From: Acidobacteriota bacterium
Lineage (GTDB): Bacteria > Acidobacteriota > UBA890
Reading direction: 5' to 3'
Assembly: GCA_002731215.1 (NCBI GenBank)
Contig: PCAP01000020.1
Location: 1-45,025 of the forward strand
Length of the DNA stretch: 45,025 bases
In this document: positions 1 to 8,164 of the stretch, piece by piece
Layout: every line of letters starts with the position of its first letter
Numbering within the stretch: the first letter of the stretch is position 1
Position numbers and translations under genes: made by a program
The notes under the pieces: model-generated
What the model saw: the letters and a program-made list of their open reading frames with translations, nothing else
Databases searched by the model: none
What the model was told of the DNA's origin: nothing

Positions 1-1
1 A

Positions 2-604
2 CTAGCCACACATGAGCGGTACGAACTTTCCGACGAATTCGAAATCAAGAATGTCCCGCACATTGGGCCGCTGGATTCCGGGGACATTTCGACGGTCATC
101 GAGTGGATGCGGGCACTTGACGAGTCCGGAGCCAAAGGAGCGATTCTTAAGCCTTCGGAGCCTCACCATCGACCACTGAAATACGGGCTTCCATCAGCAC
201 AATTCAATGAACTTTTGACCCTGCTGGAACTTGGCAAGGATGAGACCGACTTGTGCCACGCAAGACTTTTCCAGGCGTGTTGTGGCGCGAATGAGCTCGA
301 GTTGGGTGTTAACTCATGGGATTGGGAAGAAGTGGGCCGGTCGTTATTGGCAGGCCTCGCAAGCGGCGTAGACCGGATTGCAAAAGGCAACACGCTTGCC
401 ACTGAACACAGCGTGTGGCTATCCAATAAGGAATCTGCCGAGTGCCTTCTAGCACAACTTGGCGAGCAAGCAACGGACACTTCAATCGAACTTGTATCAC
501 TGGTCCCGGAGGACACAGGTTGGCGGCTACGGTTCAGGCGGCAATTCATCAAAACCACTGCAGCTATGCGGCGGCGGATGTCTGGCATCTCCTATCGCGA
601 TTGA
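2..604 (+). CDS. ATP-dependent RNA ligase (Pab1020-like), C-terminal part
   Basis: The frame is open from the left edge, so the start and the catalytic lysine motif lie outside the window; about 200 C-terminal residues are visible. Near visible residues 47-60 the run GAILKPSE, followed by RPLKYG, resembles nucleotidyltransferase motifs IV and V (the E/K-G-x-x-x-K and P-L-K-Y elements) of the archaeal-type RNA ligase family. The rest is a helical C-terminal part, as in that family, where it serves dimerisation. Such enzymes seal or circularise RNA through an enzyme-AMP intermediate. The gene ends tail-to-tail with the CorC-like gene, overlapping it by 13 nt. An ATP-dependent DNA ligase or another nucleotidyltransferase is the main alternative, because motif I cannot be seen. 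Confidence 0.6.
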   Translation, partial: LATHERYELSDEFEIKNVPHIGPLDSGDISTVIEWMRALDESGAKGAILKPSEPHHRPLKYGLPSAQFNELLTLLELGKDETDLCHARLFQACCGANELELGVNSWDWEEVGRSLLAGLASGVDRIAKGNTLATEHSVWLSNKESAECLLAQLGEQATDTSIELVSLVPEDTGWRLRFRRQFIKTTAAMRRRMSGISYRD

Positions 605-1857
605 GTATCGGAGCTATTACGAACCATCCTTATTTGGTCTACCCGGTGCGGGAGCGCAATTTCTATTATAAAAGTAAGGTTTTTGCTTGCCACAGATTCA
701 CCAACTGTTGGGATCTTCCCGGAGAGTTCCAAGATTAACCCGGCTAATGTTGTGTTTTCCTCGCTGGTCAAGTTGAGATTGTAGCGTCGATTTAAGAGAG
801 CAATTGGGCACGATCCTGCAATCCTTAAAGAGCCGTCCGGGAGTTCAGTTACTGGCGGAATAAATGGTTCGTCAAATTCATCGTCGATTTCCCCAACGAT
901 TTCTTCCAGAACGTCTTCTAGCGACACAATCCCTTCGACCCCGCCGTACTCATCAATAACAATCGCCAGGTGTTGTCGTTCTTGCTGAAAGGCTTGAAGA
1001 ACGACTTGAAGGGGAGCCGACTCTGGGACGAACATTGGCTTGCGCGTCATACTTTCGATGCGGAGCTCGTCGAGGTGCTCAGAATATCTAAAAACGTCCT
1101 TTGAGTTGAGAACACCTATGACATTATCGAGTGTTCCACTATAAACAGGGAACCGCGTGAACCCAGATGCTCGAATAGTATCGATGATCTTCCGAGGGTT
1201 AGCGTCAACCTCCAGCGGAACGACTCTGGTCCGGGGGATCATGACATCTTCAATAGAAAGATCTTCAAGCCTAAACACGCCCCGCAGCATTCGCCTCTTC
1301 TCGCGGGCGATTGAGACTTCCTCCTCACTGAGAGAAATGATCCCCTTGATATCCTCTTCGGAAATCGGGGGGGCCGCGGAACTTGACTTCCCGAACACCA
1401 TCAGGACCCCGTTGGCAATTGCGACACAAAAGCTGGCCAGAGGATGAAGGGTTCTCGCCAAAATATTGATCGGCGTCGCGATGGCGAACGCAACTCGTTG
1501 GGGATTTCGTGTAGCAAAGGTTTTTGGCGCAATTTCCGCAAAGATCAACACCAAGACCGTCATCACAATAGTGGCGTAAATTGTCCCTTCGTCACCAGCT
1601 AGGCGGACAGCAAAGGCTGTCGCCAGCGCCGATGCAGCAATAATGGCGAAATTGTTGCCAACTAGGATAGTCGAGAGCACCCGTTCCCTATTATCAAGTA
1701 ACTCGCGAACCTTTTGCGCACGCTTGTCTCCTTGCCTAGCGAGGTACGAGACCTTGTATCGATTGGCGGCCATAAGCGCGGTTTCCGCGCTAGAAAAAAA
1801 ACCAGATAATAAGAGTAGGGACAATAGGCTGACGAGCGCCACGCCCGGATCAAGCAT
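592..1857 (-). CDS. CorC/HlyC-family membrane protein (DUF21-CBS-CorC_HlyC)
   Basis: A 421-residue integral membrane protein. The N-terminal third is a DUF21 (CNNM) transmembrane domain carrying the family signature GFFSSAETALMAANR near residues 17-31. A CBS pair follows (motif IEDVMIPRTRV, later a second CBS with IVIDEYGGVEGIVSLEDVLEEIVGEI), then a CorC_HlyC domain. Family members are linked to Mg2+/Co2+ efflux and resistance; the exact substrate here is unknown. The frame is open further upstream to 1941, but a GAGGTAA Shine-Dalgarno directly precedes the ATG at 1857 and the hydrophobic domain begins there, so I chose this start. The gene is divergent from trmI and tail-to-tail with the RNA ligase. 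Confidence 0.9.
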   Translation of the reverse strand: MLDPGVALVSLLSLLLLSGFFSSAETALMAANRYKVSYLARQGDKRAQKVRELLDNRERVLSTILVGNNFAIIAASALATAFAVRLAGDEGTIYATIVMTVLVLIFAEIAPKTFATRNPQRVAFAIATPINILARTLHPLASFCVAIANGVLMVFGKSSSAAPPISEEDIKGIISLSEEEVSIAREKRRMLRGVFRLEDLSIEDVMIPRTRVVPLEVDANPRKIIDTIRASGFTRFPVYSGTLDNVIGVLNSKDVFRYSEHLDELRIESMTRKPMFVPESAPLQVVLQAFQQERQHLAIVIDEYGGVEGIVSLEDVLEEIVGEIDDEFDEPFIPPVTELPDGSLRIAGSCPIALLNRRYNLNLTSEENTTLAGLILELSGKIPTVGESVASKNLTFIIEIALPHRVDQIRMVRNSSDTQSR

Positions 1858-1961
1858 CGGAGTTACCTCAAGAATTGGATCGTGTAGATAGTTACAAATA
1901 CCTACGAGCAGTGGATAGTTCGCAAAGGATGCGTTGCACACACCGAGGATAGCATCGCGAG

Positions 1962-1970
1962 TGATACTAT
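1962..1970 (+). promoter_or_regulatory. Extended -10 promoter candidate for trmI
   Basis: TGA-TACTAT (TGn plus a TATAAT-like hexamer, 4/6) lies about 60 nt before the trmI start in the divergent spacer. No convincing -35 box is present at 16-18 nt. This is a weak call from sequence alone. Confidence 0.3.
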
Positions 1971-2031
1971 TTGGCTTCCTGCGGCCCGCCTGCCGCCAAT
2001 ATCACCCACCGCCCATTTAAGAGGCCTCATC

Positions 2032-2829
2032 ATGACCGCCAATGGTCGTGGCCGTATGGAAAAAGGGTCTCCGGTGCTCCTCGTACTAGAGGATGACCGG
2101 AAGTTCCTGCTCCACTTGCAGCCTGGACGAAGTTTTTCGACCCACAAAGGTGCCATTGAGCACGACTCTCTAATCGGCCAAACATACGGGCAGGTTTTCA
2201 AAACCAGCTCAGAATCGGACGTCCTGGCCGTGTTTCCAACCTGGATTGATCGGATGCTGAAGGTGCAGCGACGGACTAACATCATGTACCCCAAAGACGT
2301 TGCGTACATGATCGCTCAGCTCGGCATTGGTCCCGGCGACAAAGTTGTCGAACTCGGTTCTGGGTCCGGCGCAATGACCATTGCGCTTGCACACGCGGTG
2401 CAACCGGGCGGGAAAATATACACATACGATCGGCGTGAAGAGCATCTTCGACAAGCCGAGACTAACTGTGAGCGTGCAGGAGTCCCCTTGTCCCTAGTTG
2501 ATTTTCGCTTGAGGGGGATTGGCGAAGCCCTTCCAACAGGTGTTTCTGCCGTCACATGTGATATTCCTGAGCCATGGGACGAGGTTTCCGCTGCACGTGA
2601 ATGTCTTGTCGGTAGCGGCCGGTTTGCCTCTGCCACACCAACATTCAATCAGGCCGAGCGATTGGCATCCTGTTTGATAGGTGAAAAGTTTGCCATGGTT
2701 CAAACTATTGAGATTCTGGTACGAGAGATTTTGGCTCGGCCGGGGCGTACTCGCCCTGGGCATCGGATGGTCGGCCATACTCAGCTGTTAACCACCGCTG
2801 TTAGTACCCTGCAGGGTGTATGTACTTGA
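2032..2829 (+). CDS. trmI: tRNA (adenine-58-N1)-methyltransferase TrmI
   Basis: This 265-residue SAM-dependent enzyme makes m1A58 in the T-loop of tRNAs. The N-terminal beta domain is followed by the family signature QRRTNIMYPKD (residues 79-89). The Rossmann core has VELGSGSG (106-113) for SAM binding, the acidic loop TYDRR (131-135) and the catalytic-site motif DIPEPW (177-182), typical of the TrmI/Gcd14 family. Length is normal for a bacterial TrmI. An AGAGG Shine-Dalgarno about 6 nt upstream supports the ATG. It heads a plus-strand run that also holds sua5-like and miaB genes, so tRNA modification is a theme of this block. Confidence 0.93.
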   Translation: MTANGRGRMEKGSPVLLVLEDDRKFLLHLQPGRSFSTHKGAIEHDSLIGQTYGQVFKTSSESDVLAVFPTWIDRMLKVQRRTNIMYPKDVAYMIAQLGIGPGDKVVELGSGSGAMTIALAHAVQPGGKIYTYDRREEHLRQAETNCERAGVPLSLVDFRLRGIGEALPTGVSAVTCDIPEPWDEVSAARECLVGSGRFASATPTFNQAERLASCLIGEKFAMVQTIEILVREILARPGRTRPGHRMVGHTQLLTTAVSTLQGVCT

Positions 2830-2914
2830 TCGACACCGAGGTACACACAAAAGCCTGGGATCTTCCTTCGGTTCTGTCACGGTTATACGCATCTATTAAG
2901 GCAGGATTCCGTAC

Positions 2915-3559
2915 GTGACGAACCAGGCTGGCGATCATGCTGGTGAGGCTTTCCGTCGGATAGTGGACGCTTATCCAGAGGCACGGGTAGAACTTACGTT
3001 CCGCAATCCTCTTGAGCTCCTAGTGGCAACTATCCTGTCGGCACAATGCACCGACAAACGAGTGAACCAAATCACCAAGACCTTATTTTTGAATTACCCA
3101 AACGTCGCCGCCTACGCAACTGCCAACCTGGAAGAACTGGAAGAAGCCGTTCGGCCAAGCGGTTTTTTTCGACAGAAGGCCAAGAACATCAAAGCTTGCT
3201 GCGTCGATATAGTTAAGTGCCACAATGGGGTAGTGCCCTCCGGCATGGAAGAGCTGACATCACTAGCGGGTGTGGGACGAAAAACAGCTAGTGTGTTGCT
3301 AGCAATAGCCTTCGACACGCCCGCTATTGCGGTTGATACGCACTGTCGTCGAGTTAGTCAACGTCTTGGCCTAACGACAGAAAATAATCCTGAGAAAGTA
3401 GAACACGACCTGCAAGAACTGTATGCAAAGGAACTTTGGGCGGACATTACGCGTCTTTTTATCTGGCACGGTAGGTACACTTGCAAGTCGAGAAATCCAC
3501 GCTGCCAAGAATGCGTGCTTCCCGATATGTGCCCCTGGTATCTAGACATGATCGCGTAA
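2915..3559 (+). CDS. nth: Endonuclease III (DNA glycosylase/AP lyase)
   Basis: A 214-residue HhH-GPD base-excision repair enzyme that removes oxidised pyrimidines and cuts at abasic sites. The helix-hairpin-helix LAGVGRKTA contains the catalytic Lys123, and VDTHCRR contains the catalytic Asp141. The C-terminal cysteines C190, C197, C200 and C206 form the C-x6-C-x2-C-x5-C loop of the [4Fe-4S] cluster. The start is GTG, with an AGGCAGGA-like Shine-Dalgarno upstream. It lies between trmI and a J-protein gene with short spacers, so co-transcription is likely. Confidence 0.96.
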   Translation: MTNQAGDHAGEAFRRIVDAYPEARVELTFRNPLELLVATILSAQCTDKRVNQITKTLFLNYPNVAAYATANLEELEEAVRPSGFFRQKAKNIKACCVDIVKCHNGVVPSGMEELTSLAGVGRKTASVLLAIAFDTPAIAVDTHCRRVSQRLGLTTENNPEKVEHDLQELYAKELWADITRLFIWHGRYTCKSRNPRCQECVLPDMCPWYLDMIA

Positions 3560-3622
3560 ATTCTCGTTACTTAATTGCCTTCCGGCACAAGCGCCACGAG
3601 GCAAAGAAGAAGGCTGAGGACA

Positions 3623-4582
3623 ATGCCTGCGGCTGGACAGAAGGACTATTATCGAATCCTAGGAGTATCAAAAGATGCTCCATTGACCGAGATCAAGAAA
3701 GCGTACCGGAAACAGGCTCGACAACATCATCCAGATGTAAACCCAGGGGACAGTGAGTCTGAGGAACGGTTCAAGGAAGTTGCCGAGGCATACCATGTCC
3801 TGGGAGACAAACAACGCCGCGCTGCGTATGACCGTGGCCCCGAACGGTTCGCCCAAGAGTTTGACCTGAGCGATTTTTTCAACCAGTTTCACCACGGCCC
3901 TAGCGGTGGGCGAGCAGGCATGCATTTTGAGTCTGGGGGATTCGGTAATTTATTCGATATGTTTGGCGGAGCGGGAGCGACCCGCGGACAGGGGTATCCA
4001 AACGGGATTGCACAGGCGGGGCGTGACCTGGAAATTAATGTACAACTCGGATTCGAGGAGGCATTGAAGGGTGTCGAGCGCACAGTTCAGTATGGAGTCC
4101 ACCAAGGCACTGGCGCCAAGGATGCGATTTCTACAAAAGTCCGGATCCCTGCCGGTATAGAGGATGGGAAACGGATTCGGGTCAAAGGGCGAGGAGAGCC
4201 GGGCATCGGAGGCGGGCCACCTGGGAATTTGTATCTACGTATTCAGGTCGCTTCGCATCCTCTGTTTACACGGAAGGGAGCCGACCTGTACCTTGAGCTT
4301 CCCGTCACAGTTTATGAAGCAGGTCTGGGGGCCACCGTGCCGGTCCCCACTTTGGACGGCCCCATGTCAATCAAGTTGCCTCCTGGAACTCGTAGTGGAC
4401 AGGTTATTCGCTTGTCGGGCAAGGGAGCAAAACGGCCTGGGCCCGACAACCAAAACAGTCAGGGAAATCTGTTTGTAAGTATTCGCATCGAGCTGCCGGG
4501 CGAGCTGGACCAGGGTAGCAAAGCATTGCTAGAACAATTCGAGAGCGATCATCCGTACAATCCTCGCCGCAATATGGAATAG
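3623..4582 (+). CDS. CbpA/DnaJ-type co-chaperone (J domain, no zinc finger)
   Basis: A 319-residue Hsp40 that would recruit DnaK and stimulate its ATPase. The J domain occupies roughly residues 7-72, with the HPD tripeptide at 36-38. A Gly/Phe-rich linker follows (about 95-140), then the two beta-sandwich substrate-binding domains. The CxxCxGxG zinc repeats of true DnaJ are absent, so this is class B (CbpA/DnaJ2-like). The frame extends to 3575, but the ATG at 3623 places the J domain at the N-terminus, as is normal, and a GAGGA lies just before it. The histidine phosphatase gene starts 17 nt downstream. Confidence 0.92.
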   Translation: MPAAGQKDYYRILGVSKDAPLTEIKKAYRKQARQHHPDVNPGDSESEERFKEVAEAYHVLGDKQRRAAYDRGPERFAQEFDLSDFFNQFHHGPSGGRAGMHFESGGFGNLFDMFGGAGATRGQGYPNGIAQAGRDLEINVQLGFEEALKGVERTVQYGVHQGTGAKDAISTKVRIPAGIEDGKRIRVKGRGEPGIGGGPPGNLYLRIQVASHPLFTRKGADLYLELPVTVYEAGLGATVPVPTLDGPMSIKLPPGTRSGQVIRLSGKGAKRPGPDNQNSQGNLFVSIRIELPGELDQGSKALLEQFESDHPYNPRRNME

Positions 4583-4599
4583 GGGAAAGAGTCGGCATA

Positions 4600-5241
4600 A
4601 TGACCCGTCTATACCTCCTCCGACACGGTTCTACAGAATCTAATCGTGTTGGTCGTTACATGAGCCGGTCTGAAGAAGGACTTTCAGGTGATGGCCGTTG
4701 GCAGGTACGCCAACTCGCTCAACGAATGGCGTGCAGCGAGCTGACAGCAGTTTATTCGAGCCCCCTGCAGCGTGCGCAAGAAACTGCTCAAATTGTTGCA
4801 CAGCCACACCGCCTAAATATTGAAATAGCCCCTGAGTTCAACGAACTTGATTTGTCTCGCTGGGCGGGACTTACGGCAACTGAAATCGCATCCCAGGACC
4901 CCGAGGCCTGGGACATCTGGTGTAATGATCCGAGAAATTTATCCGTTTCCGGGATCGAATCTTTTGTGGAACTTCAGAACCGAATTCGGAAAGGTCTCCA
5001 GGAAATAACCACGGGCCACCCTAGAGGACGCATTGCGGTCGCAACTCATGATGGAATTATCCGAATCGCCGTCTTGTTGGCGCTTGGAATCTCTATGGAT
5101 AATTATCGGGCAATAACGGTGTCCAACACGGGAATGACCATTCTCGATATTGGACCCGCACGGACGTATTTGCGCGCGTTCAACGACACCGGCCATCTGG
5201 AAGATGCATTAGGCACGATGACTGGCCCGGCAGACCAATGA
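4600..5241 (+). CDS. Histidine phosphatase family protein (phosphoglycerate mutase-like)
   Basis: A 213-residue member of the branch-1 histidine phosphatase superfamily. The phospho-acceptor is His9 in LLRHGSTESN; Arg58 (SSPLQRAQET), the acid Glu82 (FNELDLSRWAG) and the second His150 (ATHDGIIR) complete the catalytic pocket. The size and the ELDLSRWAG signature resemble CobC/GpmB-like phosphatases. Nothing nearby belongs to cobalamin synthesis, so the substrate is open; a phosphosugar or nucleotide phosphatase is equally possible. It sits tightly behind the J-protein gene and has an AAAGAG purine run before the ATG. Confidence 0.88.
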   Translation: MTRLYLLRHGSTESNRVGRYMSRSEEGLSGDGRWQVRQLAQRMACSELTAVYSSPLQRAQETAQIVAQPHRLNIEIAPEFNELDLSRWAGLTATEIASQDPEAWDIWCNDPRNLSVSGIESFVELQNRIRKGLQEITTGHPRGRIAVATHDGIIRIAVLLALGISMDNYRAITVSNTGMTILDIGPARTYLRAFNDTGHLEDALGTMTGPADQ

Positions 5242-5288
5242 GGCACGCGATCCTTCTTCTAAAATAGCGTTGACTGTCGTCGTTTTTA

Positions 5289-5948
5289 ATGGCTGTACCG
5301 TCGGGAACAACACCAAAAGGACATGCACCGGTGAAACCTCAAAGTCTTGCGGAATTGACCAACGCTGCAAAAGTGGTTAAAGCGGGTGGGGTGGTCTCGT
5401 ATCCAACCGAGACTTTCTATGCACTTGGCGCGGACCCAGCCCAACCCAAGGCGATCGAACATGTATTGATGGCGAAAGGGAGAAATGGTTTAAGGCAACC
5501 TCTCCTTCTGCTCATTGCCACCTTGGATGACCTTCCGAATTGGGTGAGCAAATTCCCTTCATCCTTTGACACCTTGGTTGCGCATTTTTGGCCGGGGCCC
5601 TTGACGCTGGTACTGCCCGCTCAAGCGGGCTTGCCGGACCCTTTAATCGGGCCCGGCAGTGGAATCGCGGTGCGCCTCACCTCACACCCCATAGCCCGTT
5701 TGCTTATTCGTGCCTCTGGAACCGCCCTGACGGGCACCTCAGCGAATCGGACAGGCTCGCCTCCTTGCCGCGACGCAGAGACGGTACGGGCGACATTGGG
5801 GAATGATCTGGGTGCCGTCGTTGATGGAGGCCCCACGGTTGGGGCAAAACCATCAACCGTCCTCGACCTAGTCAACGATTGCCCCAGAATACTTAGACAT
5901 GGGGCGATCGAGGCCAGTGCGCTCGCGCGGCTTATTCGACTGGTATAA
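5289..5948 (+). CDS. Sua5/YciO/YrdC family, probable L-threonylcarbamoyladenylate synthase
   Basis: A 219-residue YrdC-fold protein. Threonine, bicarbonate and ATP are turned into threonylcarbamoyl-AMP, the donor for t6A37 on ANN-decoding tRNAs. Visible motifs are SYPTETFYALG (family signature), the AKGR basic pair that binds ATP phosphates, FWPGPLTLVL, GTSANRTG, KPSTVLDL and ILRHGAI. It lacks the extra Sua5 C-terminal domain, so it is YrdC-like in length. The extended -10 of miaB overlaps its last codons. It belongs to the tRNA-modification run with trmI and miaB. Confidence 0.88.
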   Translation: MAVPSGTTPKGHAPVKPQSLAELTNAAKVVKAGGVVSYPTETFYALGADPAQPKAIEHVLMAKGRNGLRQPLLLLIATLDDLPNWVSKFPSSFDTLVAHFWPGPLTLVLPAQAGLPDPLIGPGSGIAVRLTSHPIARLLIRASGTALTGTSANRTGSPPCRDAETVRATLGNDLGAVVDGGPTVGAKPSTVLDLVNDCPRILRHGAIEASALARLIRLV

Positions 5949-5949
5949 T
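5941..5949 (+). promoter_or_regulatory. Extended -10 promoter for miaB
   Basis: TGG-TATAAT is a perfect -10 hexamer with a perfect extended TGn, overlapping the stop of the YrdC-like gene. It lies about 48 nt before the miaB ATG at 5998. No -35 is recognisable, which is acceptable for extended -10 promoters. Confidence 0.55.
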
Positions 5950-5997
5950 TTGCGGCCTATTGATCCGATAGCCCATATTTCCGGAGTTCCTGATGCC

Positions 5998-7422
5998 ATG
6001 CTAGAGGACAATTCTCGTTGCTCGCCTCAGTACACTGACTCCCTTCCAGACTTTGGCACGGGAAAGAAACGTGGAACCTTCTGGATCCATACATATGGAT
6101 GCCAGATGAACGTCCACGATTCTGAAATATATTCAGGGCAGCTGCGGCGACTCGGACTAGTGCCGGCAGAGACTCCCGAGCAGGCTGACGTGATTTTGCT
6201 AAATACCTGCAGTGTTCGAGAAAAGGCAGAAGAAAAGCTTTTCTCAGAACTCGGCCGCCTCCGCCGCTTAAGGGAATTGGATGAAGCCCGACGACAGGCC
6301 GGCAAGGAGCCAGTCCGAATTGGCGTTACTGGGTGTATTGCTCAACAACGAGGGGAGCAAATAATCGAACGTGAAAGTTCGGTTGACTTTGTCCTTGGGA
6401 CCCGCGCAATCCGGGCACTTCCATCAGTCTTGGATGCCCTAGCAGACGGCCAAGAAGCTCAGGTTGTTACCGAGGACTTCATCGATTTCGATGCCTCTGA
6501 CGCCGACCGGCTAGATCGAGTCCGCGCTTTTGTCACAATCATGGAAGGCTGCAACAACTACTGCTCTTTCTGCATTGTTCCGACGACACGCGGATTAGAA
6601 GTCTATCGCACTGGCGATGAAATCATTGATGAGGTACGCGGTCTAAGTATCCGTGGTTACCGAGAGGTCACACTCTTAGGACAGAATGTTAACTCCTGGA
6701 CAGACAAGTCAACCGGCCTTGACTTCCCAGGTCTCCTTCGCAGACTTGACGAAGAGTTGGCGGGGGACATAGCCGGAGTAGAGCGTGTCCGGTTCCTCAC
6801 CTCTCACCCAAAGGATCTTTCCCCTGCGCTGATCGAGGAGATGGGAAGGTGCTCCAAAATCGCCAAACATTTGCACCTGCCGGTCCAATCCGGGTCGGAC
6901 CGGATCCTTCAAGAGATGAATAGGCACTATACACGCCGCGACTACCTGCAAATTGTCGAACGCTTGCGCGGGACAGTAGAGGGGGTCGGCCTATCCACCG
7001 ACCTTATCGTCGGATTCCCTGGAGAAACTGACAAAGATTTTGAAGCTACGCTGGAGCTCATTAGAGAAGTAGATTACGACTCCTTTTATTCTTTCGAGTA
7101 CTCACCGCGACCGGATACTGCGGCGCTTTCGTACGATGACACGCTCCCTCCCGAAATAAAGCGGCAACGTCTTGTGGAGCTACAGGAACTGCAACGCGAC
7201 ATCCAGGCCCGCAAGAACCGCGAATGGGAAGGACAAACCGTTGAGGTTCTTGTCGACAGTTTCAGCCGTAAAACAAGGGATGATGTCAGCGGCAGGACAA
7301 GCTCGAACCAAATCGTCAATTTTACCGGGGACCGGAAACTGATCGGAATACTCGTAGATGTTGAGATCACCCGCTCGGGCGCACATAGCCTCTACGGTGA
7401 GATTCGTAGCCATTCACGTTGA
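5998..7422 (+). CDS. miaB: tRNA-2-methylthio-N6-dimethylallyladenosine synthase MiaB
   Basis: A 474-residue radical SAM methylthiotransferase that converts i6A37 of tRNA to ms2i6A37. The N-terminal UPF0004 domain supplies Cys35 (HTYGCQMN), Cys71 (LNTCSVREKAEEK) and Cys113 (VTGCIAQQ) for the auxiliary [4Fe-4S] cluster. The radical SAM motif CNNYCSFC gives Cys185, Cys189 and Cys192. A C-terminal TRAM domain follows (about residues 405-474). The frame extends back to 5899, but that would overlap the preceding gene and place the promoter inside the CDS; the ATG at 5998 fits the family N-terminus and the promoter. The HTYGCQMN variant and overall length favour MiaB over RimO or MtaB. Confidence 0.95.
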   Translation: MLEDNSRCSPQYTDSLPDFGTGKKRGTFWIHTYGCQMNVHDSEIYSGQLRRLGLVPAETPEQADVILLNTCSVREKAEEKLFSELGRLRRLRELDEARRQAGKEPVRIGVTGCIAQQRGEQIIERESSVDFVLGTRAIRALPSVLDALADGQEAQVVTEDFIDFDASDADRLDRVRAFVTIMEGCNNYCSFCIVPTTRGLEVYRTGDEIIDEVRGLSIRGYREVTLLGQNVNSWTDKSTGLDFPGLLRRLDEELAGDIAGVERVRFLTSHPKDLSPALIEEMGRCSKIAKHLHLPVQSGSDRILQEMNRHYTRRDYLQIVERLRGTVEGVGLSTDLIVGFPGETDKDFEATLELIREVDYDSFYSFEYSPRPDTAALSYDDTLPPEIKRQRLVELQELQRDIQARKNREWEGQTVEVLVDSFSRKTRDDVSGRTSSNQIVNFTGDRKLIGILVDVEITRSGAHSLYGEIRSHSR

Positions 7423-7443
7423 CGGCAACACAGAATTGATTCC

Positions 7444-7472
7444 TTGACCGTCTTTCGAGGCAGACCTATAGT
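7444..7472 (+). promoter_or_regulatory. Sigma-70-type promoter for the DUF151 gene
   Basis: The -35 TTGACC (7444-7449), a 17-bp spacer and the -10 TATAGT (7467-7472) match the consensus 5/6 each at ideal spacing, in the 97-bp gap after miaB. The predicted leader is about 40 nt and contains the GGAGGG Shine-Dalgarno. Confidence 0.65.
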
Positions 7473-7519
7473 CGATTTGTCGGCTTCGGCTGGTACCGCA
7501 ACGGTGTTGGAGGGCATGC

Positions 7520-8005
7520 ATGGAAATCGAAATGAAGATTAAGGGCCTGATGGTCGATCCAGTCACCAACATGCCAATCGTCATTCTTAAGGATGAAGCC
7601 GAGGAACGTGTTCTACCTATATGGGTCGGGATTTTCGAGGCTAATGCCATTGCTCTTCGCATCGAGGAAATACAACCGCCCCGCCCGATGACCCACGACT
7701 TGCTCTGCGATCTTCTTGAGTCTCTTGAGGCGAACGTCGAAAAAATTGTGGTTTCAGATCTCAAGGACAATACCTACTTCGCTCAAATTCATCTTGACGT
7801 TGCCGGGAGACAAAGACAGATCGATGCACGTCCGAGCGATGCGATCGCCTTAGCGTTACGTACTCAAGCTCCAATTTATGTTCACCAGGAGGTTCTAGAC
7901 CAATCAAGGTCTCTCGACGAAAGCGGGGAGCCTTCAAACTCAGAGCGGCTCCGAAGATGGTTCGAGAATCTCGACCCTGAGGATTTTTCGAAGTACGAGA
8001 TGTAG
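7520..8005 (+). CDS. Bifunctional nuclease family protein (DUF151/BFN)
   Basis: A 161-residue DUF151 protein. The N-terminal part has the usual pattern of this family: MVDPVTNMPIVILKD, then RVLPIWVGIFEANAIAL, then the DARPSDAIALALRTQAPIYV block near residues 100-120. Plant and bacterial relatives have been reported to act as dual RNase/DNase enzymes; whether this one is catalytic cannot be judged from sequence. GGAGGG at 7509-7514 sets the ATG at 7520 rather than the out-of-frame ATG at 7516. A DUF151 gene directly behind miaB is a recurrent arrangement in some phyla. It has its own promoter. Confidence 0.85.
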   Translation: MEIEMKIKGLMVDPVTNMPIVILKDEAEERVLPIWVGIFEANAIALRIEEIQPPRPMTHDLLCDLLESLEANVEKIVVSDLKDNTYFAQIHLDVAGRQRQIDARPSDAIALALRTQAPIYVHQEVLDQSRSLDESGEPSNSERLRRWFENLDPEDFSKYEM

Positions 8006-8045
8006 GAACGCGGCTCGGATGTAGCGTGCTCGGTCCGCACGTTGC

Positions 8046-8075
8046 TTGACACCTTCACAGCCCCACAGCTAGCAT
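8046..8075 (+). promoter_or_regulatory. Promoter candidate for parAB
   Basis: A perfect -35 TTGACA (8046-8051) is followed after 18 bp by TAGCAT (8070-8075, 4/6) in the 159-bp gap before parA. The rest of that gap shows no other clear signal except the parS-like site next to the parA start. Confidence 0.45.
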
Positions 8076-8145
8076 CGCGCTGCCAGACGAGAGCGTCGTC
8101 GGACCGGGCTTCTCGTGCTCGCTTAGATTCGTATCAGGTCCCGAG

Positions 8146-8161
8146 TGTCTGACGTGGAACA
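8146..8161. promoter_or_regulatory. Degenerate parS-like ParB-binding site
   Basis: TGTCTGACGTGGAACA matches 13 of 16 positions of both common bacterial parS forms (TGTTTCACGTGAAACA and TGTTCCACGTGGAACA). The right half-site ACGTGGAACA is perfect for the second form; the mismatches lie in the left half. It ends 3 nt before the parA ATG and overlaps its ribosome-binding region. It could be a weak or decayed centromere, a ParB autoregulatory operator, or chance. Confidence 0.4.
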
Positions 8162-8164
8162 GGA

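Noticed and set aside
163-588. Long antisense reading frames opposite the RNA ligase and other genes
   Set aside because: They are shadow frames of well-supported genes, without ribosome-binding sites or recognisable domains.
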